64,000 nt of DNA from the NCBI GenBank assembly GCA_021785195.1, contig JAJYGC010000009.1, positions 248,001 to 312,000 of the forward strand, written 5' to 3'. The translations under genes and the position numbers were made by a program. The notes under the pieces are model-generated. The model was not told the origin of the DNA and did not search any database. It was given only the letters and a program-made list of their open reading frames with translations. Below, piece by piece: positions 18,132 through 26,647 of this stretch (position 1 is the first letter of the stretch; every line of letters begins with the position of its first letter). Origin of the DNA: Nitrospirota bacterium (GTDB taxonomy: Bacteria; Nitrospirota; Leptospirillia; Leptospirillales; Leptospirillaceae).

Positions 18132-19852
18132 AACCGTGTGGCTGTCCCCACTGATGTTCCTGACGGATCTTCTCCGCCCACCACAAAAAGGGAGCCGTCA
18201 TCCAGCACGGTTGCACCCGTCTCCTTCCGTCGGACGAGGTCAGGGGGGTGGCCGGTTGTCCAGTGGTTGAGTCGAGGGTTGTATGAATCCACGCTTTGAA
18301 GCACTCCGGTCCGGTTAAATCCATCAAGCACAAAAAGGGTGCCGTCCGGCATCACGGCGGCTGTTCCATAAAGACGTGGGGTTGGTTCGGGAGGACTTTT
18401 TTCTTCCCATTCATGGGTATCGGCGTTGTAATAGCGGCCCTCTCCCGTGATCCCTCCGGTTTTGAGGAGTCCTCCCAGAACAAGGATCCTTCCGTCCGGC
18501 ATCAGGGCGGAAATCCCTCCCAGACGTCCTTCAGGTGCATCAGGGTCCTTGACCCACCTGTTTTGTTTGACAATGAACCGTTCCGTTGCTTGAGTGATGC
18601 CGCCCGCCGTCTCCCCACCGGTGACGAGGACCGACCCGTCCGGCAACAGGACGGAAGAAGCGCCTGCGCGTGGGACCGGATCGGTTGACACCCCGATCCA
18701 CCGGTGGCTTTCGGGAAGATACAGGTAAGACGATCCGGTAAAGCCGTCACTATTGAATCCCCCGGTTACAAAGATTCTTCCGTCGGGGAGCGTTGTTCCC
18801 GCCGCGTAAGAGACATTCAATGGATAGGATGGGAGCTTGACCCATCGATGGGTGTCTGGATTCCAGGACTCCACCGCATTGGAAACCCCCTGAAGGGCCT
18901 CTCCCCCAACGACGACAGGATGATTGTGGATTCCGCCCACTACCAGAACGGAATCCCGTGGAGTGGGCATCTCGGGGAGGGTGACCCATTTTTCGGCCGG
19001 AGGAGGGGCCAGAAGTCCGACCATGAGGGAGGAGTGTTCGACCCGGGTGGCGCCCATCCTTGAAAGGATCCGGGGTTTTTCCGCCATCGCCACTCGTACC
19101 GCTGACCTCCACAGAACTGTCCCGCTGATGGCCGGGATGGGCCGTTTGCATAGGGCAATTGTGCTTTGGCCCATTTTACCATCCATTTTGAAGTCTGAGA
19201 GATCCTCCGCAAGGGCAGCTCCCCACTCCCAGGGATTACCGCCTCTCCATCCTGCCAGAATAGTCAGGACCGCTTGCTCTGCTCGCCCTGTTCCGTGCTG
19301 CTTCCGAGTGGGCATTCCAACTGGGCCGAAAATATGGTCCATTTCCCAATTGGCTTTTTTCAGGGCTTGATGCCAGCTTCCTTTTTGTTCGGGAGATCGG
19401 GAATGGATGAACACGGTCATCCGGTCCCGGGCGGTCGATTGGAAGCTGAGGGAGACGCGATTCCTATTTTTCTTCAGTGTCCACGGGAGAACGAGTGCAG
19501 AGTAGGAAGGCCTGGACCTTTTCACTTTTTTGCAGGAAGAAGGGAAAGTCGTGATCAGTCGGAGCGGAATCCCTTCAGGAATCCGAAGATGAAATGAACC
19601 TGATCCTCCGGGAGAAGTTTCTTCCAAAAGTTTCTCATTTTCGCCAGTGAGGTTGTTGATGCGGAAGAGCTGGACGGTTCCGGACCCTTCGGGAACCCAC
19701 CCATGAATCGGAAGGGTTGCTGCATTGGCAGATGCAAGTCCGGTACAAAGTCCCGCCACGATGAAAAGGAAGGCCTTAAACAACAGGATTTTGCTGTTGG
19801 TCTGGATCAGATTTTTTGTGGCAGGAGTGCCTCCGTGTGGCCTCAATGTCAT
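18125..19852 (-). CDS. Secreted Kelch-repeat protein in the FTR1 operon
   Basis: About 575 residues. A likely signal peptide ('ILLFKAFLFIVAGLCTGLASANA') is followed by a beta-rich N-terminal region. From about residue 270 there are at least five Kelch blades of the form 'LPDGRIFVTGGFN', 'LPDGSVLVTGGET', 'MPDGRILVLGGL', 'MPDGTLFVLDGF' and 'LDDGSLFVVGGED', consistent with a propeller domain. The ATG at 19852 comes 1 nt after the TGA of the cupredoxin gene, so it is translationally linked to the FTR1-cupredoxin pair and presumably under the same Fur control. The propeller could bind a partner protein or polymer in the periplasm or at the surface; its link to iron is positional only. Confidence 0.82.
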   Translation of the reverse strand: MTLRPHGGTPATKNLIQTNSKILLFKAFLFIVAGLCTGLASANAATLPIHGWVPEGSGTVQLFRINNLTGENEKLLEETSPGGSGSFHLRIPEGIPLRLITTFPSSCKKVKRSRPSYSALVLPWTLKKNRNRVSLSFQSTARDRMTVFIHSRSPEQKGSWHQALKKANWEMDHIFGPVGMPTRKQHGTGRAEQAVLTILAGWRGGNPWEWGAALAEDLSDFKMDGKMGQSTIALCKRPIPAISGTVLWRSAVRVAMAEKPRILSRMGATRVEHSSLMVGLLAPPPAEKWVTLPEMPTPRDSVLVVGGIHNHPVVVGGEALQGVSNAVESWNPDTHRWVKLPSYPLNVSYAAGTTLPDGRIFVTGGFNSDGFTGSSYLYLPESHRWIGVSTDPVPRAGASSVLLPDGSVLVTGGETAGGITQATERFIVKQNRWVKDPDAPEGRLGGISALMPDGRILVLGGLLKTGGITGEGRYYNADTHEWEEKSPPEPTPRLYGTAAVMPDGTLFVLDGFNRTGVLQSVDSYNPRLNHWTTGHPPDLVRRKETGATVLDDGSLFVVGGEDPSGTSVGTATRFH

Positions 19853-19853
19853 T

Positions 19854-20216
19854 TCAGGGGGCAATCTTGATCAATCCCTTGGCTGTCCTGGGATGGAAAT
19901 CCCCGAAAAACTCATAGGATCCCGAAGGGAGAGGGCGGATGGGAACATCGATGGACCGGTGTGGAAGAATGATGATTTCAAACTCCAGGTCATAGCTTTC
20001 AAATTCTTCCGGATGGTCGTCGTTGTTTGTGACGTGGATGGTAAACGGCTGGTTCTTTTGGGCATTGATCAGGTCGGGATGGAATCGGTGATCCTTGATG
20101 GAAAGGGAAAAGATTTTCGGCGTCGAAGCCTCGGAGAGGGGGGGAAGGGTGAACAGGAGAAAGAAAAGAACCGGGAAAATCCGGAAAGAAATCCATCGCA
20201 TTCCCGTAAGGATCAT
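19854..20216 (-). CDS. Secreted cupredoxin-domain protein, FTR1 partner
   Basis: About 120 residues. The start moves from 20318 to ATG 20216, which overlaps the FTR1 stop (ATGA), giving a proper signal peptide ('FRIFPVLFFLLFTLPPLSEA'). The mature domain matches the cupredoxin_1 type found beside FTR1 permeases (compare EfeO N-terminal and P19-linked proteins): 'FHPDLINAQKNQPFTIHVTNNDDHPEEFES' (pattern), then 'LPSGSYEFFGDFHPRTAKG'. It keeps Glu, His and Asp rather than the Cys-His set of blue copper sites, as in other FTR1-associated members. It may bind iron or copper and feed or oxidise Fe(II) for the permease; that is inference. Confidence 0.85.
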   Translation of the reverse strand: MILTGMRWISFRIFPVLFFLLFTLPPLSEASTPKIFSLSIKDHRFHPDLINAQKNQPFTIHVTNNDDHPEEFESYDLEFEIIILPHRSIDVPIRPLPSGSYEFFGDFHPRTAKGLIKIAP

Positions 20217-21073
20217 CGTATGACACCAGACTTGTCCATTTGGGGGTTGGTCTGAGGTGTGGATCGGGGGTGGGACAGGCGCCTGAGCCAGAGGAACATG
20301 AAAAGGAGATATCCCCACACCGTCAATAAAGTCATAAGGGAGGGGCGCGCCCGGTATCCGAAGAAGTCTGCCATCAATGTCCCAAGCAGGGTGTGGTCAT
20401 TTAGAATCTGGCTTGAATCCCAGACCTGGAAGACGATGGGAGAAAGGACGCCCATTGATATCAGTCGACCGACACCGGAAGAAATCATCCCCGCAGCCAT
20501 CAGGATGAGCAGGGTCGAAGTGATTCGGAAGAATAGCGCCAGCGGGATTTTTGAAAATCCGGAAAAAAGGGCAATCACCAGCAGGATCCCTGTTGCAACA
20601 CCGCCCAACCCCTCCAGGAAGGGAGACCAGGCATTCTGTCCGGTTCCTTCCTGGAGGGCAATTCCCCAGAGAAAGAGGATCGTTTCGAGCCCCTCCCGAA
20701 AGACCCCCATGAATGCCAGGAGAAACAGGACGCCTTTATGCCCAGACTCGAGGGCTGTCATCGCCTTCCCCTGGATTCGTCCCTTCATCGAAGCCCCATT
20801 CTGGGTCATCCAAAGAACCATATAGGACAGAAAAAGGGCGGCAAGAAAAAAAATCGAGATGTCCAGAATGTTCTTGGCGGATCCGGAAAGGAAGGACTCC
20901 AGTCGATTGGCCATGAATCCCAGGGCTATGCAAGAGGACGCCGCAGTGCCGGCCCCCCACCAGACCCTTGGAAGGTCGGACTTGCGACCCAGACGCTGCA
21001 ACGTGGTCACCAGAATACCGACCAAAAGGGCCGCTTCCAGTGTTTCACGGGTCAGAATCAGAAAGGTTTCCAT
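20213..21073 (-). CDS. FTR1-family iron permease
   Basis: A 286-residue membrane protein with about seven TM segments and the two REXLE iron-binding motifs of the family: 'RETLEAALLVG' in TM1 and 'FREGLETILFL' in TM4. Yeast Ftr1 and bacterial EfeU use these to pass ferric iron. It heads an overlapping operon with a cupredoxin protein and a Kelch protein. The promoter (TTGACA, 18 nt, TAAAAT) is followed by a Fur-like palindrome at the expected start point, so repression by iron is likely. There is no EfeO/EfeB full set here. Confidence 0.93.
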   Translation of the reverse strand: METFLILTRETLEAALLVGILVTTLQRLGRKSDLPRVWWGAGTAASSCIALGFMANRLESFLSGSAKNILDISIFFLAALFLSYMVLWMTQNGASMKGRIQGKAMTALESGHKGVLFLLAFMGVFREGLETILFLWGIALQEGTGQNAWSPFLEGLGGVATGILLVIALFSGFSKIPLALFFRITSTLLILMAAGMISSGVGRLISMGVLSPIVFQVWDSSQILNDHTLLGTLMADFFGYRARPSLMTLLTVWGYLLFMFLWLRRLSHPRSTPQTNPQMDKSGVIR

Positions 21074-21096
21074 AATGAACGATTCCCCTGTCTAGA

Positions 21097-21111
21097 TGAG
21101 AGTGATTCTCA
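21097..21111 (-). promoter_or_regulatory. Fur-box-like operator of the FTR1 operon
   Basis: A 7-1-7 palindrome, TGAGAGTGATTCTCA, matches the Fur pattern TGATAATNATTATCA at 11 of 14 informative positions. The perfect core ATGAGA-n5-TCTCAT extends by one base on each side. It sits just downstream of the -10 element, at the expected transcription start. Confidence 0.72.
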
Positions 21112-21117
21112 TGTTCA

Positions 21118-21147
21118 ATTTTACCCCGGAAGATTGGAGTGTGTCAA
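21118..21147 (-). promoter_or_regulatory. Sigma70-type promoter of the FTR1 operon
   Basis: On the minus strand, -35 TTGACA (21142-21147), an 18-nt spacer and -10 TAAAAT (21118-21123), about 45 nt upstream of the FTR1 start codon. Confidence 0.72.
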
Positions 21148-21346
21148 CGGGGAATGAACCCCTGATCAGGATTCCTTAGGAAAGGATCGGATTGATGAAG
21201 GGCCTGGGACAGTGTTATGAAACGGGATCAACTCCCTATGCAAGACTTCAAGGCAGAAAGGAATCTTCGGTGGTTCGCTGGACTTTCTCCAATTAGGATG
21301 GGGGATTTTGGTTTTGGGGGTGTGTTGACTTTTTTTGGGAATAATA

Positions 21347-21361
21347 TGAGAATGATTATCA
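21347..21361 (+). promoter_or_regulatory. Fur box upstream of the beta-barrel-like gene
   Basis: TGAGAATGATTATCA matches the 7-1-7 Fur consensus at 13 of 14 informative positions. It lies about 43 nt before the preferred TTG start of the divergent secreted protein gene. With the site at 21097 it brackets the gap between the two genes (21074-21403), which otherwise holds no gene. Confidence 0.8.
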
Positions 21362-21403
21362 TTATTAAATTGTAAGTCAGCGTTGTCGCCTAAAGGGGAA
21401 AGA

Positions 21404-22312
21404 TTGGGTATTCTGCTCCGTATCGAAATGGTCATCATCGTTTGGGTTCTTTTTGTCGTTGTAGGAAAAACCTCCCCAGTGCAGGCGGGCTCCACTCAAT
21501 CTCAAGAACTTCCACTGTCTTCCGGCGAGGCGCAGCCATTGCCCCAGGCTTCGTCCGACGGACAGGATGGCAGCGGAAGCCTGTTTCCCTATCTGGACCT
21601 CGATCGGGGAATTGTCAGGAGTGTCCAGATTGAAGAAGCCTGGGTGGAAAATGCCATTTATCTTAATTCAGCCAATGAAAACGATCTTTCTGGGGGACAT
21701 GGCTGGGAGCTTTCGGCGGAAATTGACTTTGCCTTCAACGCCTGGCTGGGAGGGGAGATCGATTTTCCTGTTTTTTTATTGACCTATCCTCTGGGACAGG
21801 GCCCCGCGGCATTTGGCCCCGTGACGGTTGGTCTCAGGGTGGTTCCGTTCCAGACGGGGACAGAGGTTTCCCGTCAGGCCTTTATCCTCTCTTTTGAGGT
21901 GGAGGGGAATTGGTGGGGTACACCGCAATTTGCCAATTTCCCGGGTGTCGGAAATTCTGTGACCCCTGAAATGCTTGCCGCCTGGAGGTATCACCATATA
22001 TATTTTCAGGGGATCAGTGGATACACTGTCCCCCTTGGGTTCGGCGCCGTTGCCAATACTTTCCTTGATGCCAGTGTGGGGAGAACGTGGCAACATGTTT
22101 GGGCGACTCAGGTCGAGATAGATTCCAATTCGGCAGTCTTGACCTCCACAGGGCAGACGGTTCCTGGCTTTTCAGTGATCCCGGAACTGGCCTACATGCC
22201 GTTTGGGGACATTTTCCTCAATGAGATTGGGGAAGGATTATCCGTCTATGGCCATGCCGGCCCCCAGCCAACCACTTATTTTATGATGGAGTACGAGTTT
22301 CACGGACTCTAG
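21404..22312 (+). CDS. Secreted, outer-membrane barrel-like protein under a Fur box
   Basis: About 302 residues. The track begins at TTG 21383; I prefer the TTG at 21404, which has AGGGGA about 6 nt upstream and starts right before a signal peptide ('IEMVIIVWVLFVVVGKTSPVQA'). The mature sequence has alternating polar/hydrophobic strands, aromatic girdles ('GNWWGTPQF', 'YHHIYFQGISGY', 'GRTWQHVW') and ends 'FMMEYEFHGL'. This suggests a beta-barrel, though the terminal residue is Leu rather than Phe. I do not recognise a family. With a Fur box upstream and FTR1 divergent, an outer-membrane role in iron acquisition is a reasonable inference. Confidence 0.72.
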   Translation: MGILLRIEMVIIVWVLFVVVGKTSPVQAGSTQSQELPLSSGEAQPLPQASSDGQDGSGSLFPYLDLDRGIVRSVQIEEAWVENAIYLNSANENDLSGGHGWELSAEIDFAFNAWLGGEIDFPVFLLTYPLGQGPAAFGPVTVGLRVVPFQTGTEVSRQAFILSFEVEGNWWGTPQFANFPGVGNSVTPEMLAAWRYHHIYFQGISGYTVPLGFGAVANTFLDASVGRTWQHVWATQVEIDSNSAVLTSTGQTVPGFSVIPELAYMPFGDIFLNEIGEGLSVYGHAGPQPTTYFMMEYEFHGL

Positions 22313-22317
22313 GCCGT

Positions 22318-23829
22318 GTGGTCACCAGGGAAATGAACCAGTCCGATCGGGAGGGAGCGTTGAAACTTTCTTTTCACGGGGCGGCTTCATGTGTGACCGG
22401 TTCCTGCCACTTGCTGGATGTCGACGGGTTCCGGATTCTGGTGGATTGTGGCATGTTCCAGGGGCCGGACGAGATTTTTTCTTCCAATCTCAAACCGTTT
22501 GGTTTTGAGCCGGATTCAATTTCGGCAGTCTTGTTGACGCATGCCCATCTTGACCATTGCGGCCGGTTGCCGTTTTTGGTCCGTCAGGGATTTCGGGGAC
22601 CGGTGGTCTCCACCGCCCCTACCCGATATCTGGCTGAGATCGTTCTCTGGGATTCGGCCCATCTCCAGGAGGAGCGCACTGCAGAGAACTCCGGTCCTAA
22701 AAAGAATGGACGGAAGGGACGTTCTTCGGGATCCGGCGGAAGAAAGAAGCATGGATCCTTTTATTCGGTGGCAGATGTTCTGGACGCGATGAGCCTGTTT
22801 ACGCGGACGGCGGAATATGAGGTTCCGGTGAATCTGGCACCCGGAATCGATGCGACTTTCTACAATGCCGGCCATATCTTGGGATCGGCTTCGATTCAGA
22901 TCACTGTGAGCCGTCCCGGGAAGAGGACCAGGATCCTGTTTTCAGGTGACCTGGGTCCAAAAACCCATCCCTTGCTGGCACCGGCCTCGCCCCCGGACGA
23001 CTCTGATTATGTGGTCATGGAAACCACCTATGGGGATCGGCTCCATCGTTCGTTTGAATCATCGAAGGATGAGTTACTGGGGGTTCTTGTCGACACCTAT
23101 CGTCGCGGAGGCCAGGTTCTGGTTCCGACGTTTGCCTTGGAGCGCGCCCAGGATCTTCTGTTTTTTTTCAGGGAATGGCGCGACGGAGGAAAACTGCCCG
23201 GCAAAGAACCATTTTTTCTGGATTCCCCCATGGCCATTAGCGTGACCCATATCTACGAGCGATTCCCCGAGCTTCTGGATGACCGGTTGAAGAAGTTTTT
23301 TCAACAGGGAAAGGATCCGTTCATGTTCCCGGAACTCCAGTTGACCCGTTCCGTTCTGGAGTCCCGTTCCATTAAAGAATCCTCTGCCCGTTCTGTCGTT
23401 CTTGCCGGGTCGGGAATGGTTTCGGGGGGGCGCATACTCTATCATCTGGGTCGTGAGATAGAAAATCCCCGTTCGAGTCTGGTTTTTGTCGGCTACCAGG
23501 CGGAAGGAACACTTGGGAGGGCAATTCTGGAGGGTGAAAAAACAGTCCGCCTTTTGGGAGCCGAAAAGTCGGTCAAGATTGGACTTCATTCCATCAATGG
23601 ATTTTCGGCACATGCAGACCAGAGGGACTTGCTGGCTTGGTGCAAGCAAATGGGGGCTCCGGAGGGAGTTTTCCTGATTCATGGGGAAAAGCGATCCCTC
23701 GAGGGATTTCGGGACAAACTTTCAGAGATTGGGTGGAATAAAATCCGGATCCCATCGCTTCATGAAGAAGTTGTTCTTTCTGAGCGCCCTACCGGTAAAG
23801 CCCGTCCGGATCCATTGGAGGGGGCATGA
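22318..23829 (+). CDS. Beta-CASP metallo-beta-lactamase fold RNA-processing-type hydrolase
   Basis: About 503 residues; GTG 22318 or ATG 22333 are both possible starts. Motif 2 'THAHLDHCG' gives the HxHxDH zinc site, 'FYNAGHILGSAS' has the motif 3 His, and 'LFSGDLGP' the motif 4 Asp. The C-terminal half has the beta-CASP signatures 'PTFALERAQDLLFFF', 'ASGMV'-like 'GSGMVSGGRI' and the RMMBL 'SINGFSAHADQRDLLAW'. It is of the YSH1/CPSF-like type found in many bacteria, presumed to act on RNA. A basic insert ('KKNGRKGRSSGSGGRKK', about residues 120-140) is likely disordered or RNA-binding. Its stop overlaps the next gene's start. Confidence 0.9.
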   Translation: MVTREMNQSDREGALKLSFHGAASCVTGSCHLLDVDGFRILVDCGMFQGPDEIFSSNLKPFGFEPDSISAVLLTHAHLDHCGRLPFLVRQGFRGPVVSTAPTRYLAEIVLWDSAHLQEERTAENSGPKKNGRKGRSSGSGGRKKHGSFYSVADVLDAMSLFTRTAEYEVPVNLAPGIDATFYNAGHILGSASIQITVSRPGKRTRILFSGDLGPKTHPLLAPASPPDDSDYVVMETTYGDRLHRSFESSKDELLGVLVDTYRRGGQVLVPTFALERAQDLLFFFREWRDGGKLPGKEPFFLDSPMAISVTHIYERFPELLDDRLKKFFQQGKDPFMFPELQLTRSVLESRSIKESSARSVVLAGSGMVSGGRILYHLGREIENPRSSLVFVGYQAEGTLGRAILEGEKTVRLLGAEKSVKIGLHSINGFSAHADQRDLLAWCKQMGAPEGVFLIHGEKRSLEGFRDKLSEIGWNKIRIPSLHEEVVLSERPTGKARPDPLEGA

Positions 23830-26585
23830 AAGGTTCTTCAGTCTCCTGCCTTCCGGAAGGAACTCCTGAAACTCTTCTGCATGCGGTTCTGGCCTGGGCC
23901 CGTGACTCCCCCTCCCATCTGTTGGCCGTTGAATGGCCAGGTGGCCAGGATTCCCATTCATCTGCGGATTCGAGGCCTCCCCGGACATGGAGTTATCGGG
24001 ACACAGTCCTGTCCGCGCTGGCAATGGGAGAGCAAGTTCGAGCACTTTCCCTTCCCCCCGGAACCCCGGTTGGACTGATTGGGTCTCCCGGGTATTCCTT
24101 TCTGGTCTGTTTTTTGTCACTGGAAGCGGCCGGACTCCTTCCGATCCTGATCGACCACATGATGCCACCCGGGGAAGCCCGCCTGATCCTTTCAAAATTT
24201 GGGGGTCAAGCGCTCTTTCTGGAAGAGGGGCTGTGGGATCCCGCAGCGGAAGAGGAAACAAGGCGGAACGTTCCGGTGGTCATGCGGTCCCGTTGGCTTT
24301 CTCCCGTTTACCGTTCATCTGACTTCGACTGGAAAAACCTGGCGCAAAAAACGGCGGAAACACTTTCCCCTGATTCTCAGCGTGTGGCCTGTCTCCTGAT
24401 GACCTCAGGAACGACCGGTTTTCCAAGGGGGGTACCGCTGACCCATGCGAACCTGTTCGCCAACATCAAGATGATCTGGAAAACGGGGCTCTACACCCGA
24501 ACGTCACGGGTCTTCGGCGTTCTCCCTCTTCACCATGCCTATCCCCTGATGTCCATCGTCTATCTTCCAATCGGTCATGGGGCGACGATCGGATTCGCCC
24601 CTGACCTGCTTCCGGCCACGCTTCTGCATTGCCTCCAGTCATTCAAGGCAACCCTTTTCCCGGGCGTCCCATCACTTTGGGAGGGATTTCATCGACGGAT
24701 CTGGGAAGGAATTGCCCGAAAAGGAAAGAAAGCCGAATGGGTGACCCGGAACTTGTTGATGCCCTTTGTCCTCTATTGTCGACAGAAGACGCCCTGGAAT
24801 CCCGGGCGGTTTTTCTTCTCATCCCTCCATCGTCGATTCGGTCCTGAGCTTGAGGTAATGTCTTCGGGAGGAGCAGCTCTTGCCCCCGGTGTATGCCGGG
24901 ATTTTTGGAGTTGGGGAATGACTCTTCTGGAGGGATACGGACTGACTGAGACCTCCCCCGTTCTGACTTTTAATGTTTTATCGCAGTGGAAAATCGGTTC
25001 TGTCGGAAAACCCTTGTCCGGGGTGATGCTGAAGATCCGGAAATCTTCGGAAGACTCCCGGGAAGGGGGGGAGGTCATTGTTTCCGGACCCAATGTGGCG
25101 GCGGAATACTGGACGAGCCTATCGGAAAGGATGCCCCTGAAGGGGCAGGACGGATGGTTTGAGACCGGAGACCTCGGGGTCCTGGAGGAGGGGTTTCTGA
25201 TCCTGAAAGGTCGCGAGAAGGAACTCCTTGTGCTTCCGAACGGCAAAAAGCTCCAACCGGATTCGGTGGAATCCCTTCTGATCGGGGATCCATTCATTTG
25301 TGAGTCGGCCCTTACGCTCAGGAATGGGGTCCCATGGATCCTCATCCGACCGGATCAGGAGGCTTTTCAGAGTCGCCAGATTGTCCAAATGAAGCCCATT
25401 TTGTCCTCCAAGGTCGAAATGCTGAATGCGAGCATCCCCGTCCATAGCCGGATCGGCGGATTTTCCCTGACGCTGGAACCATTGCCCCGTACGCGTTTGG
25501 GAAAACTGAAACGATTTGAGATTCCGGGACTGGTGGAGCGAATCGAACGCCGTCCTTCTTCCGAACCACTTCCCGTTGAAGTTTTGTCCGATCCCCGAAA
25601 AATGCAGGTGCTCAGTCTTCTCGAAGACGCCATTGGCCATTCCAGTCCGGTTTCTCTGGAAGACCATCTTGAGGTCGATTTGGGCCTGGATTCTCTGGGT
25701 CGCATTGAATTGGCCGGACGTCTTGAGGAGTTGTTTGGGGAGGTGTTTCCGGATGAGGCCTTTGAATCGGTGCGGACCGTCTCGGACCTTCTCCGGATGG
25801 TTTCCGGGATGGAGGCCGGATCTTCCGGGGAGGCCAATAACGAGGCGATGCTGGCCTCTCCCCTGAGACCGGAAGAACAGGCTTTCATTCCGGTTCGACC
25901 TCGGACTCCCTCCGGGGAAACCCCCCTCTGGTACCGGACCCTTTATCATTTTTTCAGAGGCTTGGTGGGAGTCATTTTCCACGTGCGATGGCCGCATTTT
26001 TCCAGGACGGCAGAAGGATGGGTGGTTGGACGGGAGTCAGGGGAGTCGTTCATCTGGCCGGAAGGCCCATGTCTGGTGGTGGCCAATCATGAAAGCTATC
26101 TTGATGGAATCCTTCTGACGTTGGCCCTCCCGCCATCCCTTCTTCCGAGGGTCTTTTTCTGGGGATATTCACCATTATTTGAAAAGGGGGTGTTGTCCCG
26201 GTTGAGAAATGCGATGGGGGTTGTTTCCATCGATCCCGAAGAGGCATTGACAGGGTTGCGGGTTGGGTACCATCTCTTGAAGGAAGGGGCGATTCTTGTG
26301 GTTTTTCCGGAAGGAGAGCGCTGTGCGACCGGAACCATGCAACCATTTCGTCCAGGGACGGGTTACCTTTTGTCCGTCCGTCCTGTCCCGGTCGTCCCCT
26401 TTGCACTTTTTGGGGCCTTTAAGGCCTATCCTAGGCATCAGGCTCTTCCCAGGCCCCTCCCTATCCGATTTCAGGTCGGAAAACCCATTCCTGCTGCCCA
26501 ATTTGAAGGGGGAACACCATCCGAGAATACCCGGATACTGGAAAGTGCGGTAAGGGGACTGATTTCAACGCAGCTTTCGGATTAG
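23826..26585 (+). CDS. Three-domain AMP-ligase / acyl carrier protein / acyltransferase
   Basis: A 919-residue fusion. Residues ~20-570 are an acyl-adenylating enzyme: 'MTSGTTGFPRG' (~192-202), 'GYGLTET' (~370), 'TGDLG' (~447) and the C-terminal 'RTRLGKLKR' with the catalytic Lys. Residues ~590-665 are an acyl carrier domain with phosphopantetheine Ser in 'DLGLDSLGR' (S623). Residues ~700-919 are a PlsC-type acyltransferase: 'NHESYLD' (NHx4D, ~754-760) and 'FPEGER' (~828). The order suggests a free fatty acid is activated, loaded onto the internal ACP and passed to a lysophospholipid or glycerol phosphate. E. coli Aas has the same activities in the opposite order without ACP. It overlaps the upstream MBL gene by 4 nt. 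Confidence 0.9.
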   Translation: MKGSSVSCLPEGTPETLLHAVLAWARDSPSHLLAVEWPGGQDSHSSADSRPPRTWSYRDTVLSALAMGEQVRALSLPPGTPVGLIGSPGYSFLVCFLSLEAAGLLPILIDHMMPPGEARLILSKFGGQALFLEEGLWDPAAEEETRRNVPVVMRSRWLSPVYRSSDFDWKNLAQKTAETLSPDSQRVACLLMTSGTTGFPRGVPLTHANLFANIKMIWKTGLYTRTSRVFGVLPLHHAYPLMSIVYLPIGHGATIGFAPDLLPATLLHCLQSFKATLFPGVPSLWEGFHRRIWEGIARKGKKAEWVTRNLLMPFVLYCRQKTPWNPGRFFFSSLHRRFGPELEVMSSGGAALAPGVCRDFWSWGMTLLEGYGLTETSPVLTFNVLSQWKIGSVGKPLSGVMLKIRKSSEDSREGGEVIVSGPNVAAEYWTSLSERMPLKGQDGWFETGDLGVLEEGFLILKGREKELLVLPNGKKLQPDSVESLLIGDPFICESALTLRNGVPWILIRPDQEAFQSRQIVQMKPILSSKVEMLNASIPVHSRIGGFSLTLEPLPRTRLGKLKRFEIPGLVERIERRPSSEPLPVEVLSDPRKMQVLSLLEDAIGHSSPVSLEDHLEVDLGLDSLGRIELAGRLEELFGEVFPDEAFESVRTVSDLLRMVSGMEAGSSGEANNEAMLASPLRPEEQAFIPVRPRTPSGETPLWYRTLYHFFRGLVGVIFHVRWPHFSRTAEGWVVGRESGESFIWPEGPCLVVANHESYLDGILLTLALPPSLLPRVFFWGYSPLFEKGVLSRLRNAMGVVSIDPEEALTGLRVGYHLLKEGAILVVFPEGERCATGTMQPFRPGTGYLLSVRPVPVVPFALFGAFKAYPRHQALPRPLPIRFQVGKPIPAAQFEGGTPSENTRILESAVRGLISTQLSD

Positions 26586-26647
26586 CCTTTCAGCCGTCTC
26601 CTTGGGGGATGTGAAGAGGCGAATGATCTACCAATGTCAGGCCTATG

